This document shows positions 24,143 to 32,672 of a stretch of DNA of 64,000 nt, one piece after another. A model generated the notes under the pieces. It was not told the DNA's origin, searched no databases, and saw only the letters and a program-made list of their open reading frames with translations. A program made the translations under genes and the position numbers. Every line of letters begins with the position of its first letter. Within the stretch, counting starts at the first letter, position 1. The DNA is from Nocardioides baculatus (GTDB lineage Bacteria > Actinomycetota > Actinomycetes > Propionibacteriales > Nocardioidaceae): contig NZ_JAERSG010000001.1 of assembly GCF_016735675.1 (NCBI RefSeq), forward strand, positions 62,001 to 126,000, written 5' to 3'.

Positions 24143-25120
24143 TCACCCGGCGACGGCCATGCGCGGGATGACCGTGGCCCCCGCCGCAGGGGTGAGGAAC
24201 ACGGTGCTCCCCTCCTCCAGGCCGAGCGCGCGCGCGTGCGTGCGGGTCAGCACGACGGAGACCTCCTCGCCGTCGACGGTGAGGACGGTGAGCCGCACCT
24301 CGAAGCCGATCCGGACGAGTCGCGAGACGGTGCCCTCGATGCTCCCGGCGTGGTGGGGAGAGGACTCCACCTCGACGTCGTGCGGGCGCAGCGAGACACC
24401 ACCGAGGTGCGTCACCTCGCCGAGGAAGGACATCACGAAGTCGTTGGCCGGCTCGTCGTAGAGCTGGTCGGGAGTGCCGACCTGCTCGACGCGGCCCTCG
24501 TTGATGACGACGATCTCGTCGGCGACCTCCATGGCCTCCTCCTGGTCGTGCGTCACGAAGACAGTGGTGACGTGCACGTCGTCGTGCAGGCGCCGGAGCC
24601 AGTCACGCAGCTCCTTGCGGACCTTGGCGTCGAGCGCGCCGAACGGCTCGTCGAGCAGCAGCACGGTCGGCTCGACCGCGAGCGCGCGGGCCAGGGCCAT
24701 GCGCTGGCGCTGGCCGCCCGAGAGCTGGGACGGCAGGCGGTGGGAGAACTGCGAGAGGTGGACGAGCTTGAGCAGCTCCTGCACGCGGTGCTCGATCTCG
24801 TCCTTGGGCCGCTTGCGGATCTCGAGGCCGAAGGCGACGTTCTTCGCGACGGTCATGTGCTTGAAGACCGCGTAGTGCTGGAAGACGAAGCCCACGTTGC
24901 GCTTCTGCGGGGGCAGGTGCGTGGCCTCGGTGCCCTCGATGTTGACCGAGCCGCTGTCGCCCTTCTCGAGACCGGCGATGATGCGCAGCAGGGTGGACTT
25001 GCCGCCGCCGCTCGGACCGAGGAGTGCCGTCAGCTGACCGGTCGGGATGGTGACGTCGACGTCGTCCAGCGCGACGAAGTCGCCGAACTTCTTGTTCAGC
25101 CCGCGTACTTCGATGCTCAT
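24143..25120 (-). CDS. cysA: Sulfate ABC transporter ATP-binding protein
   Basis: This 325-residue ATPase energises sulfate/thiosulfate uptake. Walker A is GPSGGGKST (about residues 36-44), the signature [15 protein letters not shown], Walker [12 protein letters not shown] and the switch [17 protein letters not shown]-terminal beta domain (about 235-325) is of the TOBE/regulatory type. The ATG at 25120 has AAAGG about 10 nt upstream. It is the last gene of the leftward sbp-cysT-cysW-cysA operon, 35 nt after cysW. Confidence 0.92.
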   Translation of the reverse strand: MSIEVRGLNKKFGDFVALDDVDVTIPTGQLTALLGPSGGGKSTLLRIIAGLEKGDSGSVNIEGTEATHLPPQKRNVGFVFQHYAVFKHMTVAKNVAFGLEIRKRPKDEIEHRVQELLKLVHLSQFSHRLPSQLSGGQRQRMALARALAVEPTVLLLDEPFGALDAKVRKELRDWLRRLHDDVHVTTVFVTHDQEEAMEVADEIVVINEGRVEQVGTPDQLYDEPANDFVMSFLGEVTHLGGVSLRPHDVEVESSPHHAGSIEGTVSRLVRIGFEVRLTVLTVDGEEVSVVLTRTHARALGLEEGSTVFLTPAAGATVIPRMAVAG

Positions 25121-25155
25121 GGGGGATGACCTTTCGGGAGTGCCTGAGCGGATGC

Positions 25156-25965
25156 TCAGTCGTGGACCTTGGGACGGAGGAGGGCGACGACGATCAGGCT
25201 CGCCACGCACACCATCACCAGGAGGAAGGCGATCGCGTACGCCTCGCCCTGGGCGAAGTTCTGGTAGCTCTTCTCGACGGAGAGGGTCGCGGTCTGGGTC
25301 TTGCCGGCGACGTTGTCCGAGACGACCTTGACCGCGCCGAACTCGCCGACGGATCGCGCGAGGCTCAGCACGACGCCGTACACGACGGCCCACTTGATGC
25401 TGGGCAGGGTGATCCGCCAGAACGTCTGGGGCGCGTTGGCGCCGAGGCTGCGGGCGGCCTGCTCCTGCTCGTCGCCGATCTCGGTGAGGACCGGGACGAC
25501 CTCGCGGATGACGAGCGGCAGCGCGACGAAGCAGGTCGCCATCACCAGGCCGGGCGTGGCGAAGATGACGGAGATCCCGTTGTCCTCCAGACCGGTGCCG
25601 AGCCAGCCGTCGCGACCGTTGTAGACCAGCACGAGCGCGAGACCGACCACGACCGGCGACACCGACAGCGGTACGTCGACCAGTGCGGACAGCACCCGCT
25701 TGCCGGGGAAGTCGTAGCGGACCAGCAGCATCGAGATCGTGACCCCGAAGACGAGGTTGATCAGCACTGCTGCGACCGCGACCTTGCCGGTGAGGGCGAG
25801 CGCCGAGACGACGTTGCTGTCGGTGAGGGCGTCGGTGAGGTTGGTCAGCCCGCCCTCGAAGGTGCGCCGGATGAGCAGCCCGACGGGCCAGGCGACCAGG
25901 AAGAACACGTAGCCGACGGCCACGGCCCGGAGCGCCCACTTGGTGGGCGTGGAGGTGCTAACCAC
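25156..25965 (-). CDS. cysW: Sulfate ABC transporter permease CysW
   Basis: A 269-residue inner-membrane permease with about six helices. The EAA loop reads [28 protein letters not shown], and the segment [26 protein letters not shown] is typical of CysW. It overlaps cysT by 8 nt. Together with CysT it forms the membrane channel that receives sulfate from the binding protein at 26830-27879. Confidence 0.92.
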   Translation of the reverse strand: MVSTSTPTKWALRAVAVGYVFFLVAWPVGLLIRRTFEGGLTNLTDALTDSNVVSALALTGKVAVAAVLINLVFGVTISMLLVRYDFPGKRVLSALVDVPLSVSPVVVGLALVLVYNGRDGWLGTGLEDNGISVIFATPGLVMATCFVALPLVIREVVPVLTEIGDEQEQAARSLGANAPQTFWRITLPSIKWAVVYGVVLSLARSVGEFGAVKVVSDNVAGKTQTATLSVEKSYQNFAQGEAYAIAFLLVMVCVASLIVVALLRPKVHD

Positions 25966-26830
25966 GGCGGGCCACCCTTCGCTGCACGATGTCCAGCACC
26001 ACGATCACCAGCAGGGCGATGAAGAGCATGACCGAGGCGAGGGCCGCGGCGGACGAGTAGTTGCCGTTCTCGATGAAGGACAGCACGCGGACAGAGACCA
26101 CCTCGGTCTGGTTGGGCCGGTTGCCGCTCAGGAGGACGAGCGAGCCGTACTCCGAGATGGCGCGGGCGAAGCTCAGGGCCGCGCCCGAGGCGATGGCCGG
26201 CACGAGGCTGGGCAGGATGATCCGCCGGAAGATGGTGGGGCGGCTGGCGCCGAGCGAGGCGGCGGCCTGCTCCACGTCGGTGTCGAGCTCCTCGAGCACG
26301 GGCTGCACGGTCCGGACGATGAACGGCAGCGTCACGAAGGCCAGGGCGAGGGTGACGGCGTTGGGGGTGAACGCCCACTCGACGCCGATCGGGCTGTTGG
26401 GGCCGTAGAGGCCGAGCAGGACGAGACCGGCGACGACCGTCGGGAGGGCGAACGGCACGTCGATGATGACGTTGAGGAGCCGCTGGCCCCAGAACCGGTC
26501 ACGCACGAGGACCCACGCGATGACCGTGCCGACGACGACGTTGATGAGGGTGACGACCAGCGACTGGGTGACGGTGAGCTGCACGGCGTTCCAGGTCTGC
26601 GGGTTCTGGAGCACCGTGTAGTACTGGCTCCACCCGCCGGAGGCTGCGCGGGCCACGATCGCGGACAGCGGCAGGAGCACGAGCAGGCTGAACCAGATCA
26701 TGGCCAGGCCCAGCCCCACGCCGGCCCCGGGGGTCAGCGTGTTGCGGGGCGTCGTACGCCGGGTCCGGCCTCCCTGCGGGGAGGCCGGACCTGCGGTGTC
26801 GATCGTCGCCCCGGTGAGGGCGGCTGACAT
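25958..26830 (-). CDS. cysT: Sulfate ABC transporter permease CysT
   Basis: A 290-residue permease with six or so helices. After a cytoplasmic N-terminal 30 residues comes the conserved EAA loop AAASLGASRPTIFRRIILPSLVPAIASG and SFARAISEYGSLVLLSGN, matching CysT/CysU. The start overlaps the last base of the binding-protein stop codon, so translation is coupled. Confidence 0.92.
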   Translation of the reverse strand: MSAALTGATIDTAGPASPQGGRTRRTTPRNTLTPGAGVGLGLAMIWFSLLVLLPLSAIVARAASGGWSQYYTVLQNPQTWNAVQLTVTQSLVVTLINVVVGTVIAWVLVRDRFWGQRLLNVIIDVPFALPTVVAGLVLLGLYGPNSPIGVEWAFTPNAVTLALAFVTLPFIVRTVQPVLEELDTDVEQAAASLGASRPTIFRRIILPSLVPAIASGAALSFARAISEYGSLVLLSGNRPNQTEVVSVRVLSFIENGNYSSAAALASVMLFIALLVIVVLDIVQRRVARRG

Positions 26831-27879
26831 CAGCTCTCGCCCTCCTGGCCGGTCTGCTGCTGCAGCTCGGTGATGATGCCGAGGGGGTCGCCCTCTTCAC
26901 CCGAGCCGAAGTACTTGTCGGCAGCCTCGCCCCAACCGCCGAAGTTGTCGTCGATGGTGTAGAGCGTGCCGGGCGTCGGGAAGGGGTCGGCCGGGTCGTT
27001 GGCACCCTCGACCTCGGGGATCTCCACGCCGTCCACGACCGGGCGGAAGCCGAAGGCGGCGTAGTCCGCCTGGGCCTCGGGACCGGTGAGGAAGGTCAGG
27101 AAGTCCTTCGCCGCCTGGGGCGCGTCGACGGTGACCGCGGCGGGGTTCTCGATCAGCAGGGTGTCGTCGGGGACGACGTAGTCGAGGTCCGCGCCGTTCT
27201 GCTTGGCCAGGATGGCCTCGTTCTCGTAGGAGAGGAGGACGTCACCCGAGCCGTCGGTGAAGGCCGTGGTGGCCTCGCGGCCGCTGGCCGGGAGGGCGAT
27301 GATGTTGCCGAGGAGCTGGGTGATGAACTCGCGGCCCGTGGCCTCGTCGTCCGTGCCGCCGGTGGCGTGCGCCCAGGCAGCGAGGATGTTCCAGCGGGCC
27401 GAGCCCGACGAGCCCGGGTTGGGCGTGATGACCTCGACGCCGGGCTTCACCAGGTCGTCCCAGGTCTGGATGTTCTCCGGGTTGCCCTTGCGGACGACGA
27501 AGACGACGACCGAGGAGGTCGCGATGCCCTTGGTCTCGTTGTCCTTCCAGTCGTCGGCGACGAGGTCGGCGTCGACGAGGCGGGTGATGTCGGTCTCGAG
27601 CGAGAAGTGCACGATGTCGGCCTCGGAGCCGTCCGCGACGGCACGGCTCTGGTCGCCCGAGGCGCCGTAGGACGGCTCGAAGGTGACGTCCGCGCCCTCG
27701 TCGGTGCCCTGGAAGTCCTCGAAGATGCCTTCGTTGGCGGCCTCGAGGATCGAGAACCCGCTGAGGCGGAGCGCGGTGCCGTCGTCACCGCTGCCGGAGC
27801 CGTCGGCGGAGGAGCAGGCGGAGAGGGCCAGTGCCCCGACGAGGGCGGCCGCAAGAGCGGCACGTGAACGGATCTGCAT
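26830..27879 (-). CDS. Sulfate-binding lipoprotein of the ABC importer
   Basis: This 349-residue extracellular binding protein carries a signal peptide ending in the lipobox LSAC (Cys at about residue 21), so it is membrane-anchored outside the cell. Family motifs for sulfate binding are YGASGDQSRAV near residue 78 and ITPNPGSSGSARWNILAAWAHA. It is first in the operon with cysT, cysW and cysA. The ATG at 27879 precedes the Arg-containing signal sequence; the longer reading from 27912 would displace the signal peptide. Confidence 0.92.
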   Translation of the reverse strand: MQIRSRAALAAALVGALALSACSSADGSGSGDDGTALRLSGFSILEAANEGIFEDFQGTDEGADVTFEPSYGASGDQSRAVADGSEADIVHFSLETDITRLVDADLVADDWKDNETKGIATSSVVVFVVRKGNPENIQTWDDLVKPGVEVITPNPGSSGSARWNILAAWAHATGGTDDEATGREFITQLLGNIIALPASGREATTAFTDGSGDVLLSYENEAILAKQNGADLDYVVPDDTLLIENPAAVTVDAPQAAKDFLTFLTGPEAQADYAAFGFRPVVDGVEIPEVEGANDPADPFPTPGTLYTIDDNFGGWGEAADKYFGSGEEGDPLGIITELQQQTGQEGES

Positions 27880-28133
27880 GGGGGGATCTCGACTTTCTTG
27901 ATCGGTGAGCAATGTCGAGAAAGATACATGACTTTATGGACGTCAATGACATTGGCCGCCCAGCGGACGCGTGTCGTGGGTCACGTAGGCCCGCTGCACG
28001 CCCGTTCCACGCGTGGACGAGGCGTCCATCACGTGGGGACGGCCGTCCAGACCACCCCTGCGCGACTACTGTGGGAGACGGGCGAACGCCCCCTTTGGAC
28101 ACGCAGGAAGCACGCACGGAAGCAGGGCAGTCA
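27880..28133. promoter_or_regulatory. Divergent promoter region, sulfate importer and korA
   Basis: This 254-nt gap is locally AT-rich around 27905-27955, unlike its surroundings, so the sulfate promoter probably lies there. It includes the inverted repeat CAATG-A-CATTG (27944-27954) and, on the minus strand, TTGACG upstream of TATCTT, although their spacing (14 nt) is short. On the plus strand TACTGT at 28068-28073 is a possible korA -10 box about 60 nt before the start. No riboswitch-like structure was recognised. Confidence 0.4.
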
Positions 28134-30059
28134 GTGAGTGGATCGGCCAAGCAGGTCAGGCAGCTGGACCGCGTCATCATCCGGTTCGCCGGCGACTCCG
28201 GCGACGGCATGCAGCTCACCGGCGACCGCTTCACCCAGGAGACCGCGGCCTTCGGCAACGACCTGGTGACGCTGCCCAACTTCCCGGCGGAGATCCGGGC
28301 ACCCCAGGGCACCCTGCCGGGCGTCTCGTCGTTCCAGGTCCACTTCGCCGACCATGACATCCTCACCGCGGGCGACGCCCCCGACGTGCTCGTCGCGATG
28401 AACCCCGCAGCGCTGCGCGCCAACCTCGGCGACCTGCACAAGGGCGCGACGATCATCGTCGACACCCACGACTTCACCGCGCGCAACCTGACCAAGGCCG
28501 GCTACCAGGACAACCCGCTCGAGGGCGACAGCCTCGACGCCTACGCCCTGCACACCGTCGACCTCACCGGCATGACGGTCGAGGCGGTCAAGGAGTTCGG
28601 CCTCTCCCGCAAGGACGCCTCGCGCGCGAAGAACATGTTCGCCCTGGGCCTCCTGTCGTGGATGTACGGCCGTCCGACCGACCCGACGACCTCGTTCCTC
28701 GCCAAGCGGTTCGCCAAGGTGCCCGACATCCGCGACGCCAACGTCGCCGCGTTCAAGGCGGGCTGGAACTTCGGCGAGACGACCGAGGCCTTCGCGGTGC
28801 AGTACGAGATCAAGCCGGCGGTCATGCCTCCGGGCACCTACCGCAACATCACCGGCAACCTCGCCCTCGCCTACGGCCTCGTCGCGGGCAGCGTGCAGTC
28901 CGGCCTCCCGCTGTTCCTCGGCACGTACCCGATCACCCCGGCCTCCGACATCCTCCACGAGCTGTCGAAGCACAAGTCCTTCGGCGTCACGACGTTCCAG
29001 GCCGAGGACGAGATCGCCGGCGTCGGTGCCGCGATCGGCGCGTCGTACGCCGGCCACCTCGGGGTGACTTCCACCTCGGGCCCCGGCGTGGCGCTCAAGT
29101 CCGAGGCGATCGGCCTCGCCGTGATGACCGAGCTGCCGCTCGTCGTCGTCGACGTCCAGCGCGGCGGCCCCTCCACCGGCCTGCCCACCAAGACCGAGCA
29201 GGCCGACCTGTTGCAGGCGATGTTCGGCCGCAACGGCGAGGCGCCCGTGCCGATCGTGGCCCCGCAGTCGCCCGGCGACTGCTTCGCCGCCGCGGTCGAG
29301 GCGGCCCGGATCGCCGTCACCTACCGCACGCCCGTGCTCCTGCTCTCCGACGGCTACCTCGCCAACGGCTCCGAGCCGTGGCGGGTCCCGACCGTCGACG
29401 AGCTGCCGGTCATCGACCCCGCGTTCGCGACCGAGAAGAACCACGGGTCGGGCGACGAGGCGGAGTTCTGGCCCTACCTCCGCGACGAGGCGACCCTCGC
29501 GCGGCCGTGGGCGATCCCCGGCACGCCCGGCCTCGAGCACCGCATCGGCGGGCTCGAGAAGGGCGACGGGCACGGCAACATCTCCTACGACCCGGCCAAC
29601 CACGACTTCATGGTCCGCACCCGCCAGGCCAAGGTGGACCGGATCGCCGACACCATCCCGCTGATCGAGGTCGACGACCCGTCCGGCGAGGCCAAGGTGC
29701 TCGTCATCGGGTGGGGCTCGACCTACGGCCCGATCGGTGCCGGCGTACGCCGCGTGCGCAAGGCCGGCTACCACGTGGCCCAGGCCCACCTGCGCCACCT
29801 CAACCCGTTCCCGAGCAACCTCGGCGAGGTGCTGAAGGGCTACGACAAGGTGCTGGTGCCCGAGATGAACCTCGGCCAGCTGTCGCTGCTGCTGCGCGGC
29901 AAGTACCTCGTCGACGCCGTCGGCTACAACCACGTCCGCGGACTGCCCCTCAAGGCCACCGAGCTCGCGCACGCCATCGGCGAGCTCGTCGGCCAGGCCG
30001 AGGGGATCGACATCGAGCTGGGCGTCTGGGGCGAGCCCACGCAGAAGGAGCACATCTGA
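28134..30059 (+). CDS. korA: 2-oxoacid:ferredoxin oxidoreductase, fused gamma-alpha subunit
   Basis: At 641 residues this is the fused gamma-alpha chain of a 2-oxoacid (probably 2-oxoglutarate) oxidoreductase. The gamma domain (about 1-190) starts RVIIRFAGDSGDGMQLTGDRF. The alpha domain begins near residue 225 with YRNITGNLALAYGLVAG, TYPITPASDILHEL and the FQAEDEIAGVGAAIGASYAG stretch. The GTG at 28134 is the only start next to a purine-rich site (AGCAGGGCAG); upstream in-frame residues are not homologous. It is coupled to korB by a one-base overlap. In actinobacteria this enzyme can replace or supplement 2-oxoglutarate dehydrogenase. Confidence 0.9.
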   Translation: MSGSAKQVRQLDRVIIRFAGDSGDGMQLTGDRFTQETAAFGNDLVTLPNFPAEIRAPQGTLPGVSSFQVHFADHDILTAGDAPDVLVAMNPAALRANLGDLHKGATIIVDTHDFTARNLTKAGYQDNPLEGDSLDAYALHTVDLTGMTVEAVKEFGLSRKDASRAKNMFALGLLSWMYGRPTDPTTSFLAKRFAKVPDIRDANVAAFKAGWNFGETTEAFAVQYEIKPAVMPPGTYRNITGNLALAYGLVAGSVQSGLPLFLGTYPITPASDILHELSKHKSFGVTTFQAEDEIAGVGAAIGASYAGHLGVTSTSGPGVALKSEAIGLAVMTELPLVVVDVQRGGPSTGLPTKTEQADLLQAMFGRNGEAPVPIVAPQSPGDCFAAAVEAARIAVTYRTPVLLLSDGYLANGSEPWRVPTVDELPVIDPAFATEKNHGSGDEAEFWPYLRDEATLARPWAIPGTPGLEHRIGGLEKGDGHGNISYDPANHDFMVRTRQAKVDRIADTIPLIEVDDPSGEAKVLVIGWGSTYGPIGAGVRRVRKAGYHVAQAHLRHLNPFPSNLGEVLKGYDKVLVPEMNLGQLSLLLRGKYLVDAVGYNHVRGLPLKATELAHAIGELVGQAEGIDIELGVWGEPTQKEHI

Positions 30060-31165
30060 TGAGCACCTCCCCCCTCACCGAGCTGGGACTTCCCGCCATG
30101 CGCTCGGGCACCGAGCTGGTGCCGGCCGCCGACGGACCGCAGACCGGCAAGGAGTTCACCTCCGACCAGGAGGTCCGCTGGTGCCCAGGCTGCGGCGACT
30201 ACGCCGTGCTCAAGGCCGTCCAGTCGTTCCTGCCCGACCTCGGGCTGCGCCGCGAGAACATCGTCTTCGTCTCCGGCATCGGCTGCTCGTCGCGCTTCCC
30301 CTACTACCTCGACACCTACGGCATGCACTCGATCCACGGCCGGGCGCCGTCGATCGCCACGGGCATCGCCACCGCGCGCGAGGACCTGTCGGTCTGGGTC
30401 GTCACCGGTGACGGCGACGCGCTGTCGATCGGCGGCAACCACCTGATCCACGCGCTGCGCCGCAACGTCAACATGACGATCCTGCTGTTCAACAACCGGA
30501 TCTACGGGCTGACCAAGGGGCAGTACTCCCCCACCTCGGAGACCGGGAAGGTCACCAAGTCGACCCCGATGGGCTCGCTCGACCACCCGTTCAACCCGGT
30601 GTCGCTCGCGCTCGGGGCGGAGGCGACGTTCGTGGCCCGCACGATCGACTCCGACCGCAAGCACCTCACCACGGTGCTCGCCGCGGCCGCCGCCCACCGG
30701 GGCACGTCGCTGGTCGAGATCTACCAGAACTGCCCGATCTTCAACGACGGCGCCTTCGACGCGATCAAGAACCCCGACACCAAGGCCGACGCCATCATCC
30801 CGCTGGTGCACGGCGAGCCCGTCACCTTCGGCGTGGACGGAGCCAAGTGCCTGGTCCGCGACGAGACCACCGGCGGCGTGAAGGTCGCGATGCGTGCCGA
30901 CGTGGCGGACGACGACGTGCTCGTCCACGACGCGCACAGCCCGGACCCGACGATGGCCTTCGCGATCTCGCGGCTCACCGACTCGGGCTACCTCAACACC
31001 TCACCGATCGGCATCTTCCGCCAGGTGGAGCGGGCGACGTACGACGACCAGGCGCGCGAGCAGGTTGCGACGTCGCGCAGCACGGTGTCCGACAACGACA
31101 CCGCCGACCAGTCCGCCCGGTTGGCGGCGCTGATCGGCGGCGGCGACACGTGGACGATCCTCTGA
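30059..31165 (+). CDS. korB: 2-oxoacid:ferredoxin oxidoreductase, beta subunit
   Basis: This 368-residue subunit binds thiamine diphosphate and one 4Fe-4S cluster. Cluster cysteines are visible in WCPGCGDY (Cys42, Cys45) and GIGCSSRFPYY; the TPP motif is GDGDALSIGGNH...NMTILLFNN, ending in the Asn pair. With korA it cleaves a 2-oxoacid to acyl-CoA and CO2 while reducing ferredoxin. The 2-oxoglutarate preference is inferred from the long KorA/KorB type. The gene ends in a convergent arrangement with 31185-31595. Confidence 0.92.
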   Translation: MSTSPLTELGLPAMRSGTELVPAADGPQTGKEFTSDQEVRWCPGCGDYAVLKAVQSFLPDLGLRRENIVFVSGIGCSSRFPYYLDTYGMHSIHGRAPSIATGIATAREDLSVWVVTGDGDALSIGGNHLIHALRRNVNMTILLFNNRIYGLTKGQYSPTSETGKVTKSTPMGSLDHPFNPVSLALGAEATFVARTIDSDRKHLTTVLAAAAAHRGTSLVEIYQNCPIFNDGAFDAIKNPDTKADAIIPLVHGEPVTFGVDGAKCLVRDETTGGVKVAMRADVADDDVLVHDAHSPDPTMAFAISRLTDSGYLNTSPIGIFRQVERATYDDQAREQVATSRSTVSDNDTADQSARLAALIGGGDTWTIL

Positions 31166-31178
31166 TCGTCCGACGATC
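31152..31178. terminator. Alternating inverted repeats at the korB end
   Basis: GGACGATC-CTCT-GATCGTCC (31152-31171), and GATCGTC-C-GACGATC (31164-31178), share the middle segment, so two mutually exclusive hairpins can form. They span the korB stop codon and the 19-nt gap before a convergent gene. Confidence 0.55.
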
Positions 31179-31184
31179 GCCGGG

Positions 31185-31595
31185 TCAGTCGAAGTAGAGC
31201 GTCCAGACCTTGCCCTTGGTGTTGCCGAAGCCGTTGGAGTGGTCGACCTTCGAGCGCCACTTCCAGCGACCCTTCTCGGGCGCGTAGATCCTGGTCTTGT
31301 AGGCACCGGCGTCGTCGGTCTTGATCTTCTTGACGACCTTCCACTTGCAGCTGCCGCACTTCTTCTTGAGGATCTTCACCTTCTGGTTGGCGTACGGCAG
31401 CAGGGTGCCGTCGGCCTGGGGCTCCATCACGGTGCCCTTGAGCTTGAAGGCGTTGTAGCTCACCTGCTTGTCGCCCGGCGGCACCTCGTCGATGATGCGC
31501 TCGGGCAACGAGCCGGCGGTGGCTCCGGTCGCGAGCACACCTCCGACGAGCAGTGCGGCGACGAGTGCGGCCAGGACGGCGCGGAACTTCCGCAT
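31185..31595 (-). CDS. Small secreted protein of unknown function
   Basis: This 136-residue protein has a clear signal peptide (MRKFRAVLAALVAALLVGGVLATGATA, cleavage near residue 27). The mature part is Lys-rich, has one cysteine pair (KKKCGSCKW) and reads as a beta-sandwich of the carboxypeptidase-regulatory or Ig type (VKILKKKCGS...DDAGAYKTRIYAP). GGGGGAG 8 nt before the ATG is a good ribosome-binding site. The pattern W-K-V-V-K-K-I-K followed by G-A-Y recalls the N-terminal domain of the GH16 protein at 57796. No function is assigned. Confidence 0.78.
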   Translation of the reverse strand: MRKFRAVLAALVAALLVGGVLATGATAGSLPERIIDEVPPGDKQVSYNAFKLKGTVMEPQADGTLLPYANQKVKILKKKCGSCKWKVVKKIKTDDAGAYKTRIYAPEKGRWKWRSKVDHSNGFGNTKGKVWTLYFD

Positions 31596-31694
31596 GTTGA
31601 ACTCCCCCTCGAGATACCTTCTGGATTGACTGACGTTCGGGTGACGCGGGGTCCCAACCCCGAGACCGCCCCATCGTAGGCGACGTCCCGGCCC

Positions 31695-31700
31695 TAGACT
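31695..31700 (+). promoter_or_regulatory. -10 box of rarD
   Basis: TAGACT, 6 nt, then the GTG start. This is a leaderless pattern, divergent from the secreted-protein gene. Confidence 0.5.
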
Positions 31701-31706
31701 CCCCGA

Positions 31707-32615
31707 GTGCCAGATAGCCGACACGGACTGCTGCTCGGCGCGCTGGCCTACGTCATGTGGGGCACGTTCCCGCTCTACTGGACGCTGCTCGAGCCGGGCG
31801 GCGCCATCGAGATCCTCGCGCACCGCATCGCCTGGTCCTGCGTCGTCATGGTCGTCCTCGTGGTGCTCCTGCGCCGGGTGCCGCAGCTCACGGCGCTGCT
31901 GCACGACCGCAGGCGGCTGCTGCTCATCTGCTGCGCCGCGGTGGTCATCACGCTCAACTGGGGCGGCTACATCTGGGGCGTCAACAACGGCCGGGTCGTG
32001 GAGACCGCCCTCGGCTACTTCATCAACCCGCTCGTGACCGTCCTGATGGGCGTCTTCGTCCTCGGCGAGCGCCTGCGGCGGCTGCAGTGGGTCGCGATGG
32101 CGATCGCGTTCGTGGCGGTCGTCGTGCTGGCCGTCGACTACGGCCGACCGCCGTGGATCGCGCTCCTCCTCGCCTTCTCGTTCGGCACCTACGGACTGCT
32201 CAAGAAGCAGGCCGGCGTCGGCGCGGTCGAGAGCATCACGGTCGAGACCGTCGTGCTGTCGCCGTTCGCCGTGGCGTACATCGTGTGGCTGATGGCGACC
32301 GGGGCGTCCAGCTTCGGCTCGCACGGCGTCGGCCACGCGCTGCTCTTCACCACCACCGGCGTCATCACCGCCGTGCCGCTCATGCTGTTCGGGGCAGCCG
32401 CGATCCGGGTCTCGATGGTGTCCCTCGGGCTGCTCCAGTACCTCGCCCCGACGATCCAGTTCGCCCTCGGCCTCACCGTCTTCGACGAGGCGATGCCGGC
32501 AAGCCGCTGGATCGGCTTCGGGCTGGTCTGGCTCGCACTCGTCGTCTTCACGATCGAGGCGCTCAACCACCGGCGCCACCAGCTGCGGCTCGTCGCCCAC
32601 GCCTCCGCCGCCTGA
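31707..32615 (+). CDS. rarD: RarD protein, EamA/DMT superfamily transporter
   Basis: A 302-residue membrane protein with ten predicted helices in two EamA repeats. RarD-specific stretches include GLLLGALAYVMWGTFPLYW, EILAHRIAWS, NWGGYIWGVNNGRVVETALGYFINPL and the C-terminal SLGLLQYLAPTIQFALGL. The substrate is unknown; E. coli RarD was named for chloramphenicol sensitivity. It is monocistronic, with its own -10 box and a strong terminator at 32622-32656. Confidence 0.9.
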   Translation: MPDSRHGLLLGALAYVMWGTFPLYWTLLEPGGAIEILAHRIAWSCVVMVVLVVLLRRVPQLTALLHDRRRLLLICCAAVVITLNWGGYIWGVNNGRVVETALGYFINPLVTVLMGVFVLGERLRRLQWVAMAIAFVAVVVLAVDYGRPPWIALLLAFSFGTYGLLKKQAGVGAVESITVETVVLSPFAVAYIVWLMATGASSFGSHGVGHALLFTTTGVITAVPLMLFGAAAIRVSMVSLGLLQYLAPTIQFALGLTVFDEAMPASRWIGFGLVWLALVVFTIEALNHRRHQLRLVAHASAA

Positions 32616-32621
32616 GCGCAG

Positions 32622-32656
32622 CGAGGGGCCACCGGTGCTCGACCGGTGGCCCCTCG
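32622..32656. terminator. Bidirectional terminator between rarD and the metalloprotease
   Basis: CGAGGGGCCACCGGT-GCTCG-ACCGGTGGCCCCTCG is a perfect stem of 15 bp with a 5-nt loop, located between two convergent genes. Confidence 0.8.
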
Positions 32657-32672
32657 TCCGCTCCTGCTCAGG

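Noticed and set aside
27912..28133. N-terminal extension of korA starting MSRKIHDF
   Set aside because: Residues before the GTG at 28134 have no similarity to the family, and the stretch is the divergent promoter region.
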